Source: CAYXZQ01 sp964469935 (GTDB lineage Archaea; Nanobdellota; Nanobdellia; Woesearchaeales; DSVV01). From it: a stretch of 11,516 bases of DNA. A program made the translations under genes and the position numbers. The notes beneath the pieces were generated by a model. That model made no database searches. It worked only from the letters and a program-made list of their open reading frames with translations, and was not told the DNA's origin. Of the stretch, positions 1 to 5,820 are shown one piece after another. The DNA lies in assembly GCA_964469935.1 (NCBI GenBank), contig CAYXZQ010000046.1, positions 1 to 11,516 on the forward strand, written 5' to 3'. Position 1 is the stretch's first letter, and every line of letters starts with the position of its first letter.

Positions 1-238
1 ACCTGAACCGGAGGCCCTTCCGGAAGAAGAACGGGAACCTGACAGTCCCCCTCCTTGTCTTTGCCTCCCTGACCCTGAGCGTGTCGAGGTCCATGACGAC
101 TATGCTGCATATCACGCTGTTTTTTGTATAGGCTATGTCGCACCCTGCGACAGTCCTTATCTTTGGAAGCTCGTCCTTCTTGACGACCCTTCTCGCAAGC
201 CCTGCCTGCTCCTTCTCAAGCCTCCTCAGGTCAAACAT
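1..238 (-). CDS. nfi: Endonuclease V (deoxyinosine 3' endonuclease), N-terminal part, cut by the window edge
   Basis: Endonuclease V recognises deoxyinosine and related deaminated bases and cuts the second phosphodiester bond 3' of the lesion, starting alternative excision repair. Only the first 79 codons are here; the rest lies beyond the left edge. The translation has the family order: a charged N-terminal helix with EKEQAGLARRVV, then VAGCDIAY, which matches the VAGVD-[LI]-[AS] strand carrying the first catalytic aspartate (about residue 34), then SIVVMDLDTLRV, then FPFFF and FR where the family has the FPYIPG..FRE strand and wedge. The wedge tyrosine seems to be Phe here, and the spacing to FR is one residue longer than usual. 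The ATG at 238 has a GGCGGGG stretch upstream and overlaps the end of the GGDEF gene by 8 nt, so the two are probably cotranscribed and coupled. The family call is from memory of conserved motifs. Confidence 0.82.
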   Translation of the reverse strand, partial: MFDLRRLEKEQAGLARRVVKKDELPKIRTVAGCDIAYTKNSVICSIVVMDLDTLRVREAKTRRGTVRFPFFFRKGLRFR

Positions 239-1004
239 CTTCCCCGCCTGCACATTTGCATACTGCATTTCTGCCCATGGAATTCTTCGCGTGATACATC
301 CTCATGTCAGCGAGTTCGATGACCTTTATTGGGCTCGATGCTTCCTCGGACGATGCGACACCGAAGCTTGCAGTGACTGTCTCCTGGCCGAGCATGGATG
401 CTGTTTTGTAGTCGCCCGTGCCTTCAAGATGCTCTATGACCCTGCATGCCACGGTCTTCTCTATCCTCTTCCTGATCCTGTCTGCAACGACATAGGCGCC
501 GTCGGTGTCCGAATTTTTCAGCATGACGATGAACTCCTCTCCCCCTGGCCTTCCGATGTCTCCGCTCCTGACGCTCTCATTCGCCGCCTTCGCGACGTAT
601 CTGAGCACCAGGTCGCCTGTCTTATGGCCGTAGGTGTCGTTGAAGCCCTTGAAATGGTCTATGTCGAAGTATATGAATGAGTAATCGTCTTTAGAATTCC
701 TCTTCTCGATGATCCTCTCCATTCCGAGCCTGTTATATAGCTCAGTGAGAGAATCCGTGTGCGCAAGCCTGAAGAGGTCCTTAATCTCCCTGTCCTGCTC
801 TGAGAGCTTCTCAGCAAGGGACAAGACAGCCCTCGCAAGCCCGTCCTCTGCAGGGCCCTGCTCGAGCGAGTCCTGTATAGAATCATGATCATCGCCGCCT
901 ATCCAGCCTCTCTCATGGCTGTACCTGATAAGCTCACCGATGTCGCCTCCTCTCTCAATCAGCTTTTCAAGCCTGTCATCCTCTTTATTTGAACTGTCAT
1001 CCAT
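231..1004 (-). CDS. Predicted diguanylate cyclase (GGDEF domain), soluble
   Basis: Predicted to condense two GTP to c-di-GMP in the cytoplasm. The 257-aa protein has a charged helical N-terminus (residues 1-75; no membrane segment or recognisable sensor), then a full GGDEF domain: HTDSLTELYNR (82-92), the metal and GTP strand FDIDHFKGFND (113-123), GHKTGD (126-131), RSGD (146-149), GGEEF (154-158), and the closing VTASFGVASSEE and ADMRMYHAKNSMGRN. N122 and D131 sit nine residues apart, like the guanine-contacting Asn and Asp of PleD, so c-di-GMP is a better guess than cGAMP. RSGD resembles the RxxD inhibitory site but lies four, not five, residues before GGEEF. About 15-20 residues are inserted before the VTASFGV strand. 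I chose the ATG at 1004 because GGTGGGG precedes it and a TATA box lies about 30 nt upstream; an in-frame ATG at 1076 would add 24 unlikely residues. It overlaps the endonuclease V gene downstream. Confidence 0.9.
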   Translation of the reverse strand: MDDSSNKEDDRLEKLIERGGDIGELIRYSHERGWIGGDDHDSIQDSLEQGPAEDGLARAVLSLAEKLSEQDREIKDLFRLAHTDSLTELYNRLGMERIIEKRNSKDDYSFIYFDIDHFKGFNDTYGHKTGDLVLRYVAKAANESVRSGDIGRPGGEEFIVMLKNSDTDGAYVVADRIRKRIEKTVACRVIEHLEGTGDYKTASMLGQETVTASFGVASSEEASSPIKVIELADMRMYHAKNSMGRNAVCKCAGGEDV

Positions 1005-1025
1005 CTGCCCCACCTTTTTCGGCCC

Positions 1026-1037
1026 TATATATATATT
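1026..1037 (-). promoter_or_regulatory. TATA box for the GGDEF gene
   Basis: A run of alternating A and T lies 22-33 nt before the ATG at 1004, the archaeal TATA-to-start spacing for a transcript with almost no leader. A second AT-rich box (TTTAAAT, about 1079-1085) would give a leader near 45 nt; either fits the same start codon. Confidence 0.55.
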
Positions 1038-1138
1038 GTAAAGTGCCTGTAATGCTGCTGGTTGCAGGCATCTCATATTTAAATTTTGTTATTTTATTTA
1101 CTTAGAAGTAATGACATGAGTGTTTTGAAGGAAAAGGA

Positions 1139-1198
1139 AAGGCTTCCTACCCGGGCGGGTGGGGTTTCAGAATCAGGTTTTCCGAGTAGGAATGCCTT
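1139..1198 (-). terminator. Hairpin with pyrimidine tract after the 139-aa gene
   Basis: Arms at 1139-1150 and 1186-1198 pair over 12 bp with one bulged base, enclosing a 35-nt GC-rich loop. In the minus direction the hairpin begins directly after the TAA at 1200-1202 and is followed by a TTTCCTTTTCCTTC tract. This fits a terminator or a 3'-end stability element. Archaeal terminators usually need only the T tract, so the role of the stem is an inference. Confidence 0.5.
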
Positions 1199-1199
1199 G

Positions 1200-1619
1200 T
1201 TAGTGTTTGGTTTTTGTCCTGATGAATTTCGGGGGTCTTCTGAGTTCCTGCAGCCACATAAGGCCGATCCTTATCATCGACTTGTTGAACTGCTCGGAGA
1301 GCAGGTACTGTTTCTTGTACAGGTCGTATTGGACAAGGCCCATGCCCTTCATCGGGGTGAGGATCCTGTCGTAGAACTGCCTCTTGTTGTAGGACAGCTT
1401 CACCTTCTTGTCCCTGTACCGGGGCTCGTCAAGCTCTGCGATGAGCTCGCCGTCATGGAGCTGGGTGGCGAAAAGGCTCATCTCGGTCTTGCCCATCATG
1501 CCCTCGTTCTCCTTCATCCTGTCGATGAGGAGCCTTGCGACGATTATCTGCTGCTTTGTCGCAAACACAACCTCGTAGATGTCCTCCGGGAGGTTGAATT
1601 GGTCGAAGAGCAGCACCAT
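1200..1619 (-). CDS. Conserved-looking 139-aa protein, possible winged-helix fold, function unknown
   Basis: I do not recognise a named family. The protein is basic and soluble, with no signal peptide or membrane segment and no cysteine. It begins with a hydrophobic acidic stretch (VLLFDQFNLPEDIYEVVF), then a long helix around IIVARLLIDRMKENEG, and ends with NKRQFYDRILTPMKGMGLVQYDLYKKQYLLSEQF (about 86-120). The last part has the look of a recognition helix followed by a beta wing (GLVQYD..KKQYLLS), as in archaeal winged-helix proteins, so DNA binding is possible but unproved. The ATG at 1619 has a TATA box 24-31 nt upstream and no clear Shine-Dalgarno site, which suits a leaderless message. 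Codon use matches the neighbours. The gene stands alone between the helicase gene and the GGDEF gene, all on the same strand, with its own promoter and a hairpin behind it. Confidence 0.8.
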   Translation of the reverse strand: MVLLFDQFNLPEDIYEVVFATKQQIIVARLLIDRMKENEGMMGKTEMSLFATQLHDGELIAELDEPRYRDKKVKLSYNKRQFYDRILTPMKGMGLVQYDLYKKQYLLSEQFNKSMIRIGLMWLQELRRPPKFIRTKTKH

Positions 1620-1642
1620 GCAAATAATAATAATGCAACTAG

Positions 1643-1650
1643 TATATAAA
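1643..1650 (-). promoter_or_regulatory. TATA box for the 139-aa gene
   Basis: TTTATATA on the minus strand, preceded by the purine-rich CGAAAGA (BRE-like), lies 24-31 nt before the ATG at 1619. This predicts a leaderless transcript. Confidence 0.6.
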
Positions 1651-1772
1651 TCTTTCGTTTAGTATAGGAAATAGTATATTAAATTCCTTTTTCATGACTC
1701 TTGTTTGGGCACAAGAAAACCTATCTGCCGGCTGGACCGCACCTGGGAGGGAGCTGAGACTGTCATTTCTCA

Positions 1773-3647
1773 TCAACGGTTCTGACTGAAGAATTCCTCA
1801 ATCCTCTCGACATAGTCCTTTGCGACTACCATGTCCCAGTCGTCGGGAAAGAGCCTGCTGTACCTCGGCCAGAGATACCTCTCGTCGAGGAACGCGACGA
1901 CACCCCTGTCCGTACCGCTCCTGATGCACCTTCCTGCGCTCTGGAGAGACCTGTTGAAAGCCGGGAATATGTAGCCGTAGTCCCAGCCCCTGGAAAACTT
2001 CTTCTCGTAGTAGGATATGAGCTCCTTTGTCTCGAGATCCGGCTGGACGAGGGGAAGGCCTACTATCACCACGCACTTGAGCAGGTCGCCGGGCAGGTCC
2101 ACGCCCTCGGAAAAAGAGCCCGAGGCCACCCCCAGCATGACAGCTCCCGAGTCCTTGTACTTCTTGAAATTATCGATCAGCTCCTTCTTCTCCTCCTTGG
2201 TGAGCCTGGCCTTCTCGAGAAAGCAGGTCTTCTTCGACAGCGCAGAGAAGCGGGCGTATATCCTGTCCCTGAGGCTGTAGCTCGGGAAGAAGAGGAACGA
2301 GTTGCCCGGGACAGCATTGGTTATCTCTGCGCAAGCCCTTGCGATGTTCTCGAACTGTTTTGGGCTCCTTGCAGTGAATCTCGTGGTCACTCCCGGGACC
2401 ACGATGCTCAGCCGGTTCTTCTCCGGGAAAGGGCATGGGAACTCCTTCTCCTCTGCGTCTTCTATTCCCAGAACGTCCCTGTACATGGATGTCGGGGTCA
2501 GGGTCCCTGACATGAATATGGACGAGTATGCATTGTCTGTGACAGGCCTCGATATCACAGACGGGTCGAGGCAGGAGTTCGAGAGCACGATGTTTGGCGT
2601 GCCCCGAAACTCCGTTAGCCTGACAAACCTCGCAAAACCCTCTGCAGGGCCCTGCCATGCCTGGAGGAAGCCTGCGACAGAACCTACATGGCTCTGCCTC
2701 TGGCTCTCCCTGACAGTGTCGGCCACTGTCTCGAGGTCCTTTGCGAGCCTCTTAAAGGGCGTGGTCTTTTCGATGAGCGTGATGAATTCCTCTCTCGGCA
2801 CGAGCCTCTCCTCTTCCTGGCCTAGGCCTTTGACAAGCCCCGCAAGGATGTCCCCAAGCATGGAGAGCTCCTGCACAGTCTCTGAGAACTCAAGCTTCCT
2901 GGCCTCCCTTATCGCAAGCCTCAGGATGCTGCCCGAGAGCCTTGTCGTCGCAAGGTCCCTTATCCTGTTCGGCAGGTTATGCGCCTCGTCGACGATCAGT
3001 ATGCACTGCGATATGTCGATGCCTGCGCGCTTGAGAAACATCTCGCTCACGTTCGGGTGGAACACGTAATAATAGTCCGCGATTATGACGTCTGATTTTC
3101 CCGCGTGCTCGAGCGAGACCTCGTATGCGCAGAGCTTCTCGTCCCTGCTCTCCCTTATCAGCTCCTCTGTGTGCGTTATCCTCTTCGAGAGGCCCGCAAG
3201 CATCACGAGCGATTTCGGCTTCAGCCGGAAGCCGTCGCGGGTGTTTGCGTAGAACTCGCACGTCCCGTCCTCGCGCATCTTTTTGCAGAACTCTGCGAAC
3301 TCGCCTGAATAGAGCTTCGAGGCCCCGGGCTGAGTGCACATCCATTTCTTGCCGATGATGTCTGTTGCCTTGATGCCTGTCTTGTGGGCTGCCTGTATGT
3401 CCCTGAGGGTCTCGATTGCGAGATGATGCTGGGTGTGCCTCGATGTCAAGAAAAGGACCTTTAGGTCATGCTTGAGCGCGAATGCAAGGGCTGGGGAGAG
3501 CGCGGCTGCGGTCTTGCCGAGGCCGGTCGGCGCGTGGACGACAAGATTCTTTTTCTCCTCCAGGGCGAGCGCGACATTCTTCATAAGCCTGTCCTGCACA
3601 GCCCTGACATGCTCGTACGGGAAGAGCTCACTGCTTGAGTCCTGCAT
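1773..3647 (-). CDS. XPD/Rad3-like superfamily 2 DNA helicase with 4Fe-4S cluster site
   Basis: A 624-aa ATP-dependent 5'-3' DNA helicase of the XPD/DinG group, expected to act in DNA repair. Motifs in order: FPYEHVRAVQ (Q-motif region, about 9-18), Walker A APTGLGKT (39-46), four cysteines C104, C121, C130 and C173 spaced as the XPD iron-sulphur ligands (MC..., FC..., GTC..., KLCAYE), DVIIADYYYVFHP, DEAH (220-223, IVDEAHNLPNRIRD), SGTLTPTSMY (motif III), GVASGSFSEGVDLPG (motif V), and QSAGRCIRSGTDRG (motif VI, arginine finger). Length is close to archaeal XPD (about 550-650 aa). The ATG at 3647 fits the family start (ELFPYE soon after) and lies 24-32 nt from a TATA box; an upstream in-frame start at 3707 would place that TATA box inside the gene. 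It is divergent from the DHH phosphoesterase gene, with about 110 nt between starts. Confidence 0.93.
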   Translation of the reverse strand: MQDSSSELFPYEHVRAVQDRLMKNVALALEEKKNLVVHAPTGLGKTAAALSPALAFALKHDLKVLFLTSRHTQHHLAIETLRDIQAAHKTGIKATDIIGKKWMCTQPGASKLYSGEFAEFCKKMREDGTCEFYANTRDGFRLKPKSLVMLAGLSKRITHTEELIRESRDEKLCAYEVSLEHAGKSDVIIADYYYVFHPNVSEMFLKRAGIDISQCILIVDEAHNLPNRIRDLATTRLSGSILRLAIREARKLEFSETVQELSMLGDILAGLVKGLGQEEERLVPREEFITLIEKTTPFKRLAKDLETVADTVRESQRQSHVGSVAGFLQAWQGPAEGFARFVRLTEFRGTPNIVLSNSCLDPSVISRPVTDNAYSSIFMSGTLTPTSMYRDVLGIEDAEEKEFPCPFPEKNRLSIVVPGVTTRFTARSPKQFENIARACAEITNAVPGNSFLFFPSYSLRDRIYARFSALSKKTCFLEKARLTKEEKKELIDNFKKYKDSGAVMLGVASGSFSEGVDLPGDLLKCVVIVGLPLVQPDLETKELISYYEKKFSRGWDYGYIFPAFNRSLQSAGRCIRSGTDRGVVAFLDERYLWPRYSRLFPDDWDMVVAKDYVERIEEFFSQNR

Positions 3648-3670
3648 GCAGATGCAGAACAAGGAGTATC

Positions 3671-3679
3671 TTATAAATT
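3671..3679 (-). promoter_or_regulatory. TATA box for the helicase gene
   Basis: AATTTATAA on the minus strand lies 24-32 nt before the ATG at 3647, predicting a leaderless message. No Shine-Dalgarno site is visible before the ATG. Confidence 0.6.
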
Positions 3680-3710
3680 TATCCTGATAAATTCCGGGAG
3701 ATTCCAAAAA

Positions 3711-3719
3711 AGATATAAA
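3711..3719 (+). promoter_or_regulatory. TATA box for the DHH phosphoesterase gene
   Basis: AGATATAAA lies about 42-50 nt before the ATG at 3761. The predicted transcript would begin near 3742 and carry a short leader containing the GGGGG ribosome-binding stretch at about 3750-3754. Confidence 0.5.
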
Positions 3720-3760
3720 GAACGCTTCATAACTCAGGTCACTACTGCCGGGGGTTGATA

Positions 3761-5416
3761 ATGGAGGATGCTATCGATGAGAGGTTCGCAAAGGATTTCG
3801 CAAGCTACGTGCTCTCGATCGGCAACATTGTCCTCGGGTCGCATTTCAGCCCTGATTCTGATTCCCTGTCGTCCCAGATGATGCTGTCCAGGATACTAAA
3901 AGAGCTCAACCCGAACATAAATGTCTATCCTGTAATCGACCTAGATTCCATGACTGGCGACAGCAGGATGATCACCGAGAGGTACGGCTTCAGGTTCCAC
4001 AGGCCTGATGATCCCAAGATAGTGAGGCCCGATGCACTGAACCTTCTAGACACCCAGATGAACGAGAGGGCCGCCATCCCTCCAGTCTGCTCAGAAATGC
4101 TCAAGACAGGGTCCCTCGACGTCGTATGCATCGACCATCACGAGAGGGGGGATTTCGACTACAGGCTGGACTACGTCGACAGCAAGAGCCAGTCGACAAC
4201 AGCGACTATAATCGACCTCTTCAGGGACACTGGATTCGTCAGGGAGAAGCTTCTGCAGGACGAGGGCCTGTGCATGCTTGGCTTCCAGGCGATATATGTC
4301 GACACGAACAATTTCAGGAACCTGACGAGGAGCAAGAAGGACATCTCAGCGCTGAAGATGCTCTCGCCCATGGTGGACTGGAGCTTCTTCAAAAAGATCA
4401 ACTCATACATCCTTTCAGAGGCGCAGGCAAAGATACAGTCAGTGCTCCTGCTAAAGGACAATTATGTGAGCATAGAGCCTTTCAGCTACTGCCATGTCAG
4501 GCACCCTTTCAAGACAGCAAACGACCTGGGCATCGCTGTCAACCTCATGGGCGAGGTCGACTGGACAGGCGAGATAATCATCGCCTCTGGCATCCACAGC
4601 CAGAAGGACGAGCTGGAGGACACGCTCGACATCAGCATCAGGTCCAGGAAGGACGAGGACGAGAGGCTTCCGGAGGTCGCAAGGCTGTTTAACGGCGGAG
4701 GCCGCAAGAACGCGGCCGGCGCGCAGATGCCCATCGGATTCTTCAAGCATGCCAGCAAGATAGACGCCTATTCCGGACTGTTCGAGAACGAGATAATAAG
4801 CAGGCTCATGAGCTCCGACATATACAAGGAGGCTGTCAAGAAGAACGAGAAAAAATACGACGAGCCGATGACCATAGAAAGGATGATCGAGAACGCCGGG
4901 CAGAGGCAGTATTCGAACCTGCTGCTCAAGATATTCGGCCAGGCGCAATATGCTGTCAGGAGGTCCAATGACAAGATGCTCGCTCTCGGCATAAACGTCA
5001 ACAGGGAGCCCAAGGACACCCTTGTCCTCGGCGACAAGAACATCCCTGCGATAATCAGGCTGTCTGAAGTGATGACCGAGTACTGGGGCATCGGCGACGC
5101 AGAGGAGGTCGGCTACAACCTCATATACGCCCTCATCGACAACGATGTCCAGCCGTACCTTTTGAGCGTGCACTGCACCAAATCAGGCAGCCAGGAAAAG
5201 GAGGGCCTAATCGATGGATTGTTCGGTCCCGCGATATCCGAGAGCCGGTCGTACGCGTCTGTGCTCGACAATGAAGAGTACGAGATAACTATTGTCAAGT
5301 CCCGCCTGCCGGAGTTGAGATTCGAATACTCCAGGGACCTCCTGATAAGGGCGCTTGATTACGAGATCAGCATGAGGATGGACAGGACGCTTGGGGAAAA
5401 AAAGAGCGAATCATAA
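3761..5416 (+). CDS. DHH-DHHA1 family phosphoesterase (NrnA/oligoribonuclease-like) with an extra C-terminal domain
   Basis: A 551-aa cytoplasmic metal-dependent phosphodiesterase. Bacterial relatives (NrnA, GdpP) cleave short oligonucleotides, pAp or cyclic dinucleotides. DHH domain motifs: SHFSPDSDS (27-35, usual HxxPDxD), VIDLDS (58-63), DHH in CIDHHE (124-128), and DTNNFRNLTRSKKD (181-194, fourth metal motif, typical of this branch). The DHHA1 motif reads GGGRKNAAGAQ (312-322): the usual GGGH histidine is arginine. Residues from about 345 to 551 form a further domain that I do not recognise; NrnA-type proteins are normally about 310-340 aa. No CBS, PAS or membrane segments are seen. ATG 3761 has GGGGG six to ten bases upstream; a TTG at 3755 is the alternative. 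The substrate cannot be read from sequence: RNA or DNA oligomers, pGpG or pAp, and other phosphoesters are all possible. Confidence 0.85.
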   Translation: MEDAIDERFAKDFASYVLSIGNIVLGSHFSPDSDSLSSQMMLSRILKELNPNINVYPVIDLDSMTGDSRMITERYGFRFHRPDDPKIVRPDALNLLDTQMNERAAIPPVCSEMLKTGSLDVVCIDHHERGDFDYRLDYVDSKSQSTTATIIDLFRDTGFVREKLLQDEGLCMLGFQAIYVDTNNFRNLTRSKKDISALKMLSPMVDWSFFKKINSYILSEAQAKIQSVLLLKDNYVSIEPFSYCHVRHPFKTANDLGIAVNLMGEVDWTGEIIIASGIHSQKDELEDTLDISIRSRKDEDERLPEVARLFNGGGRKNAAGAQMPIGFFKHASKIDAYSGLFENEIISRLMSSDIYKEAVKKNEKKYDEPMTIERMIENAGQRQYSNLLLKIFGQAQYAVRRSNDKMLALGINVNREPKDTLVLGDKNIPAIIRLSEVMTEYWGIGDAEEVGYNLIYALIDNDVQPYLLSVHCTKSGSQEKEGLIDGLFGPAISESRSYASVLDNEEYEITIVKSRLPELRFEYSRDLLIRALDYEISMRMDRTLGEKKSES

Positions 5417-5465
5417 CCGTAAAATATATAAATAATACCTTATTTTCAAAAATATACTTTTCAGG

Positions 5466-5482
5466 TTATAAATATTTATATA
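5466..5482 (+). promoter_or_regulatory. TATA region and palindrome upstream of the winged-helix gene
   Basis: TTATAAAT and TTTATATA boxes overlap a perfect 14-bp palindrome TATAAATATTTATA (5467-5480). A message from here would begin near 5500 and have a leader of about 50 nt holding a small inverted repeat, AAACCT-ACC-AGGTTT (5510-5524), and the ribosome-binding stretch GGGGTGG (5537-5543). The palindrome could be an autoregulatory site for the winged-helix protein, or simply an AT-rich promoter. Confidence 0.45.
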
Positions 5483-5550
5483 GATTGCGATTGGAAAAAT
5501 GCATGGAAAAAACCTACCAGGTTTGAAGTGATGTTCGGGGTGGAGAAAGT

Positions 5551-5820
5551 ATGAAGAATAAAGCGATATTCAATGTCTTTTTCAGGGAGAAACCGACCAT
5601 GATGCTTGTCGGCCTTCTCAATGCCAAGGGCGAGGTATACGCGTCCTCACTGGCAAAATCCATAGACTGCACGTATTCTCACGTCGTCAAGATCCTGCAG
5701 GAGATGGAGAAGTCCGGGCTCATAAACTTCAACAAGCAGGGCAGGCTCAAGCTCCTGTCGCTTACGAAGAAGGGGTCCGAGATCGCGGACAACATCGAGA
5801 GGATAAGGAACACTTTCTAG
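5551..5820 (+). CDS. Small winged-helix DNA-binding protein (MarR-like, archaeal)
   Basis: An 89-aa single-domain protein with a classic winged helix-turn-helix: helix 1 TMMLVGLLNAKGEVYASSLAKSI read in short pieces (about 16-38), recognition helix CTYSHVVKILQEMEKSGLI (39-57), wing NFNKQGRLKLLSLTKKG (58-74), and a C-terminal helix (SEIADNIERIRNTF). Many such archaeal proteins are local transcription regulators; the target is unknown. The ATG has a good Shine-Dalgarno stretch seven bases upstream and its own promoter region, so it is probably not just the tail of the DHH gene 134 bp upstream. Its TAG overlaps the stop of the convergent recJ-like gene by 4 nt, leaving no room for separate terminators. 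Confidence 0.85.
   Translation: MKNKAIFNVFFREKPTMMLVGLLNAKGEVYASSLAKSIDCTYSHVVKILQEMEKSGLINFNKQGRLKLLSLTKKGSEIADNIERIRNTF

Noticed and set aside
135..680. Plus-strand 181-codon frame opposite the GGDEF and endonuclease V genes
   Set aside because: Both genes beneath it show intact family motifs on the minus strand; the plus-strand product is cysteine-rich without pattern.
1699..1716. Hairpin TCTTGT-N6-ACAAGA between the helicase stop and the 139-aa gene
   Set aside because: Six base pairs only, 57 nt beyond the helicase stop, with a short T run on the wrong side of the stem for a minus-strand terminator; too weak to list as a feature.
1720..1790. TGATGA overlapping the helicase stop, considered as the C box of a C/D guide RNA
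   Set aside because: No CTGA D box at a suitable distance and no terminal stem.
845..2655. A 17-nt identical stretch (near 846-862 and 2638-2654) shared by the GGDEF and helicase genes, both coding QGPAE
   Set aside because: Short, in coding DNA with strongly biased codons, and in unrelated proteins; chance is enough to explain it.
2302..3069. Long open frame (255 codons) on the plus strand opposite the helicase gene
   Set aside because: It lies wholly antisense to a gene with all XPD motifs. Its Ser/Leu/Ser-Thr-rich product is what antisense of a Glu/Leu/Arg-rich gene gives, and it has no promoter of its own.
4451..5173. Minus-strand 240-codon frame opposite the DHH gene, and the 188-codon plus frame at 4126-4692
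   Set aside because: Both are alternative-frame readings of a GC-biased true gene with recognisable DHH motifs.
5500..5550. Very short upstream open frames before the winged-helix gene (7-10 codons)
   Set aside because: No ribosome-binding site for them and no reason to expect translation; they are probably chance in the leader.
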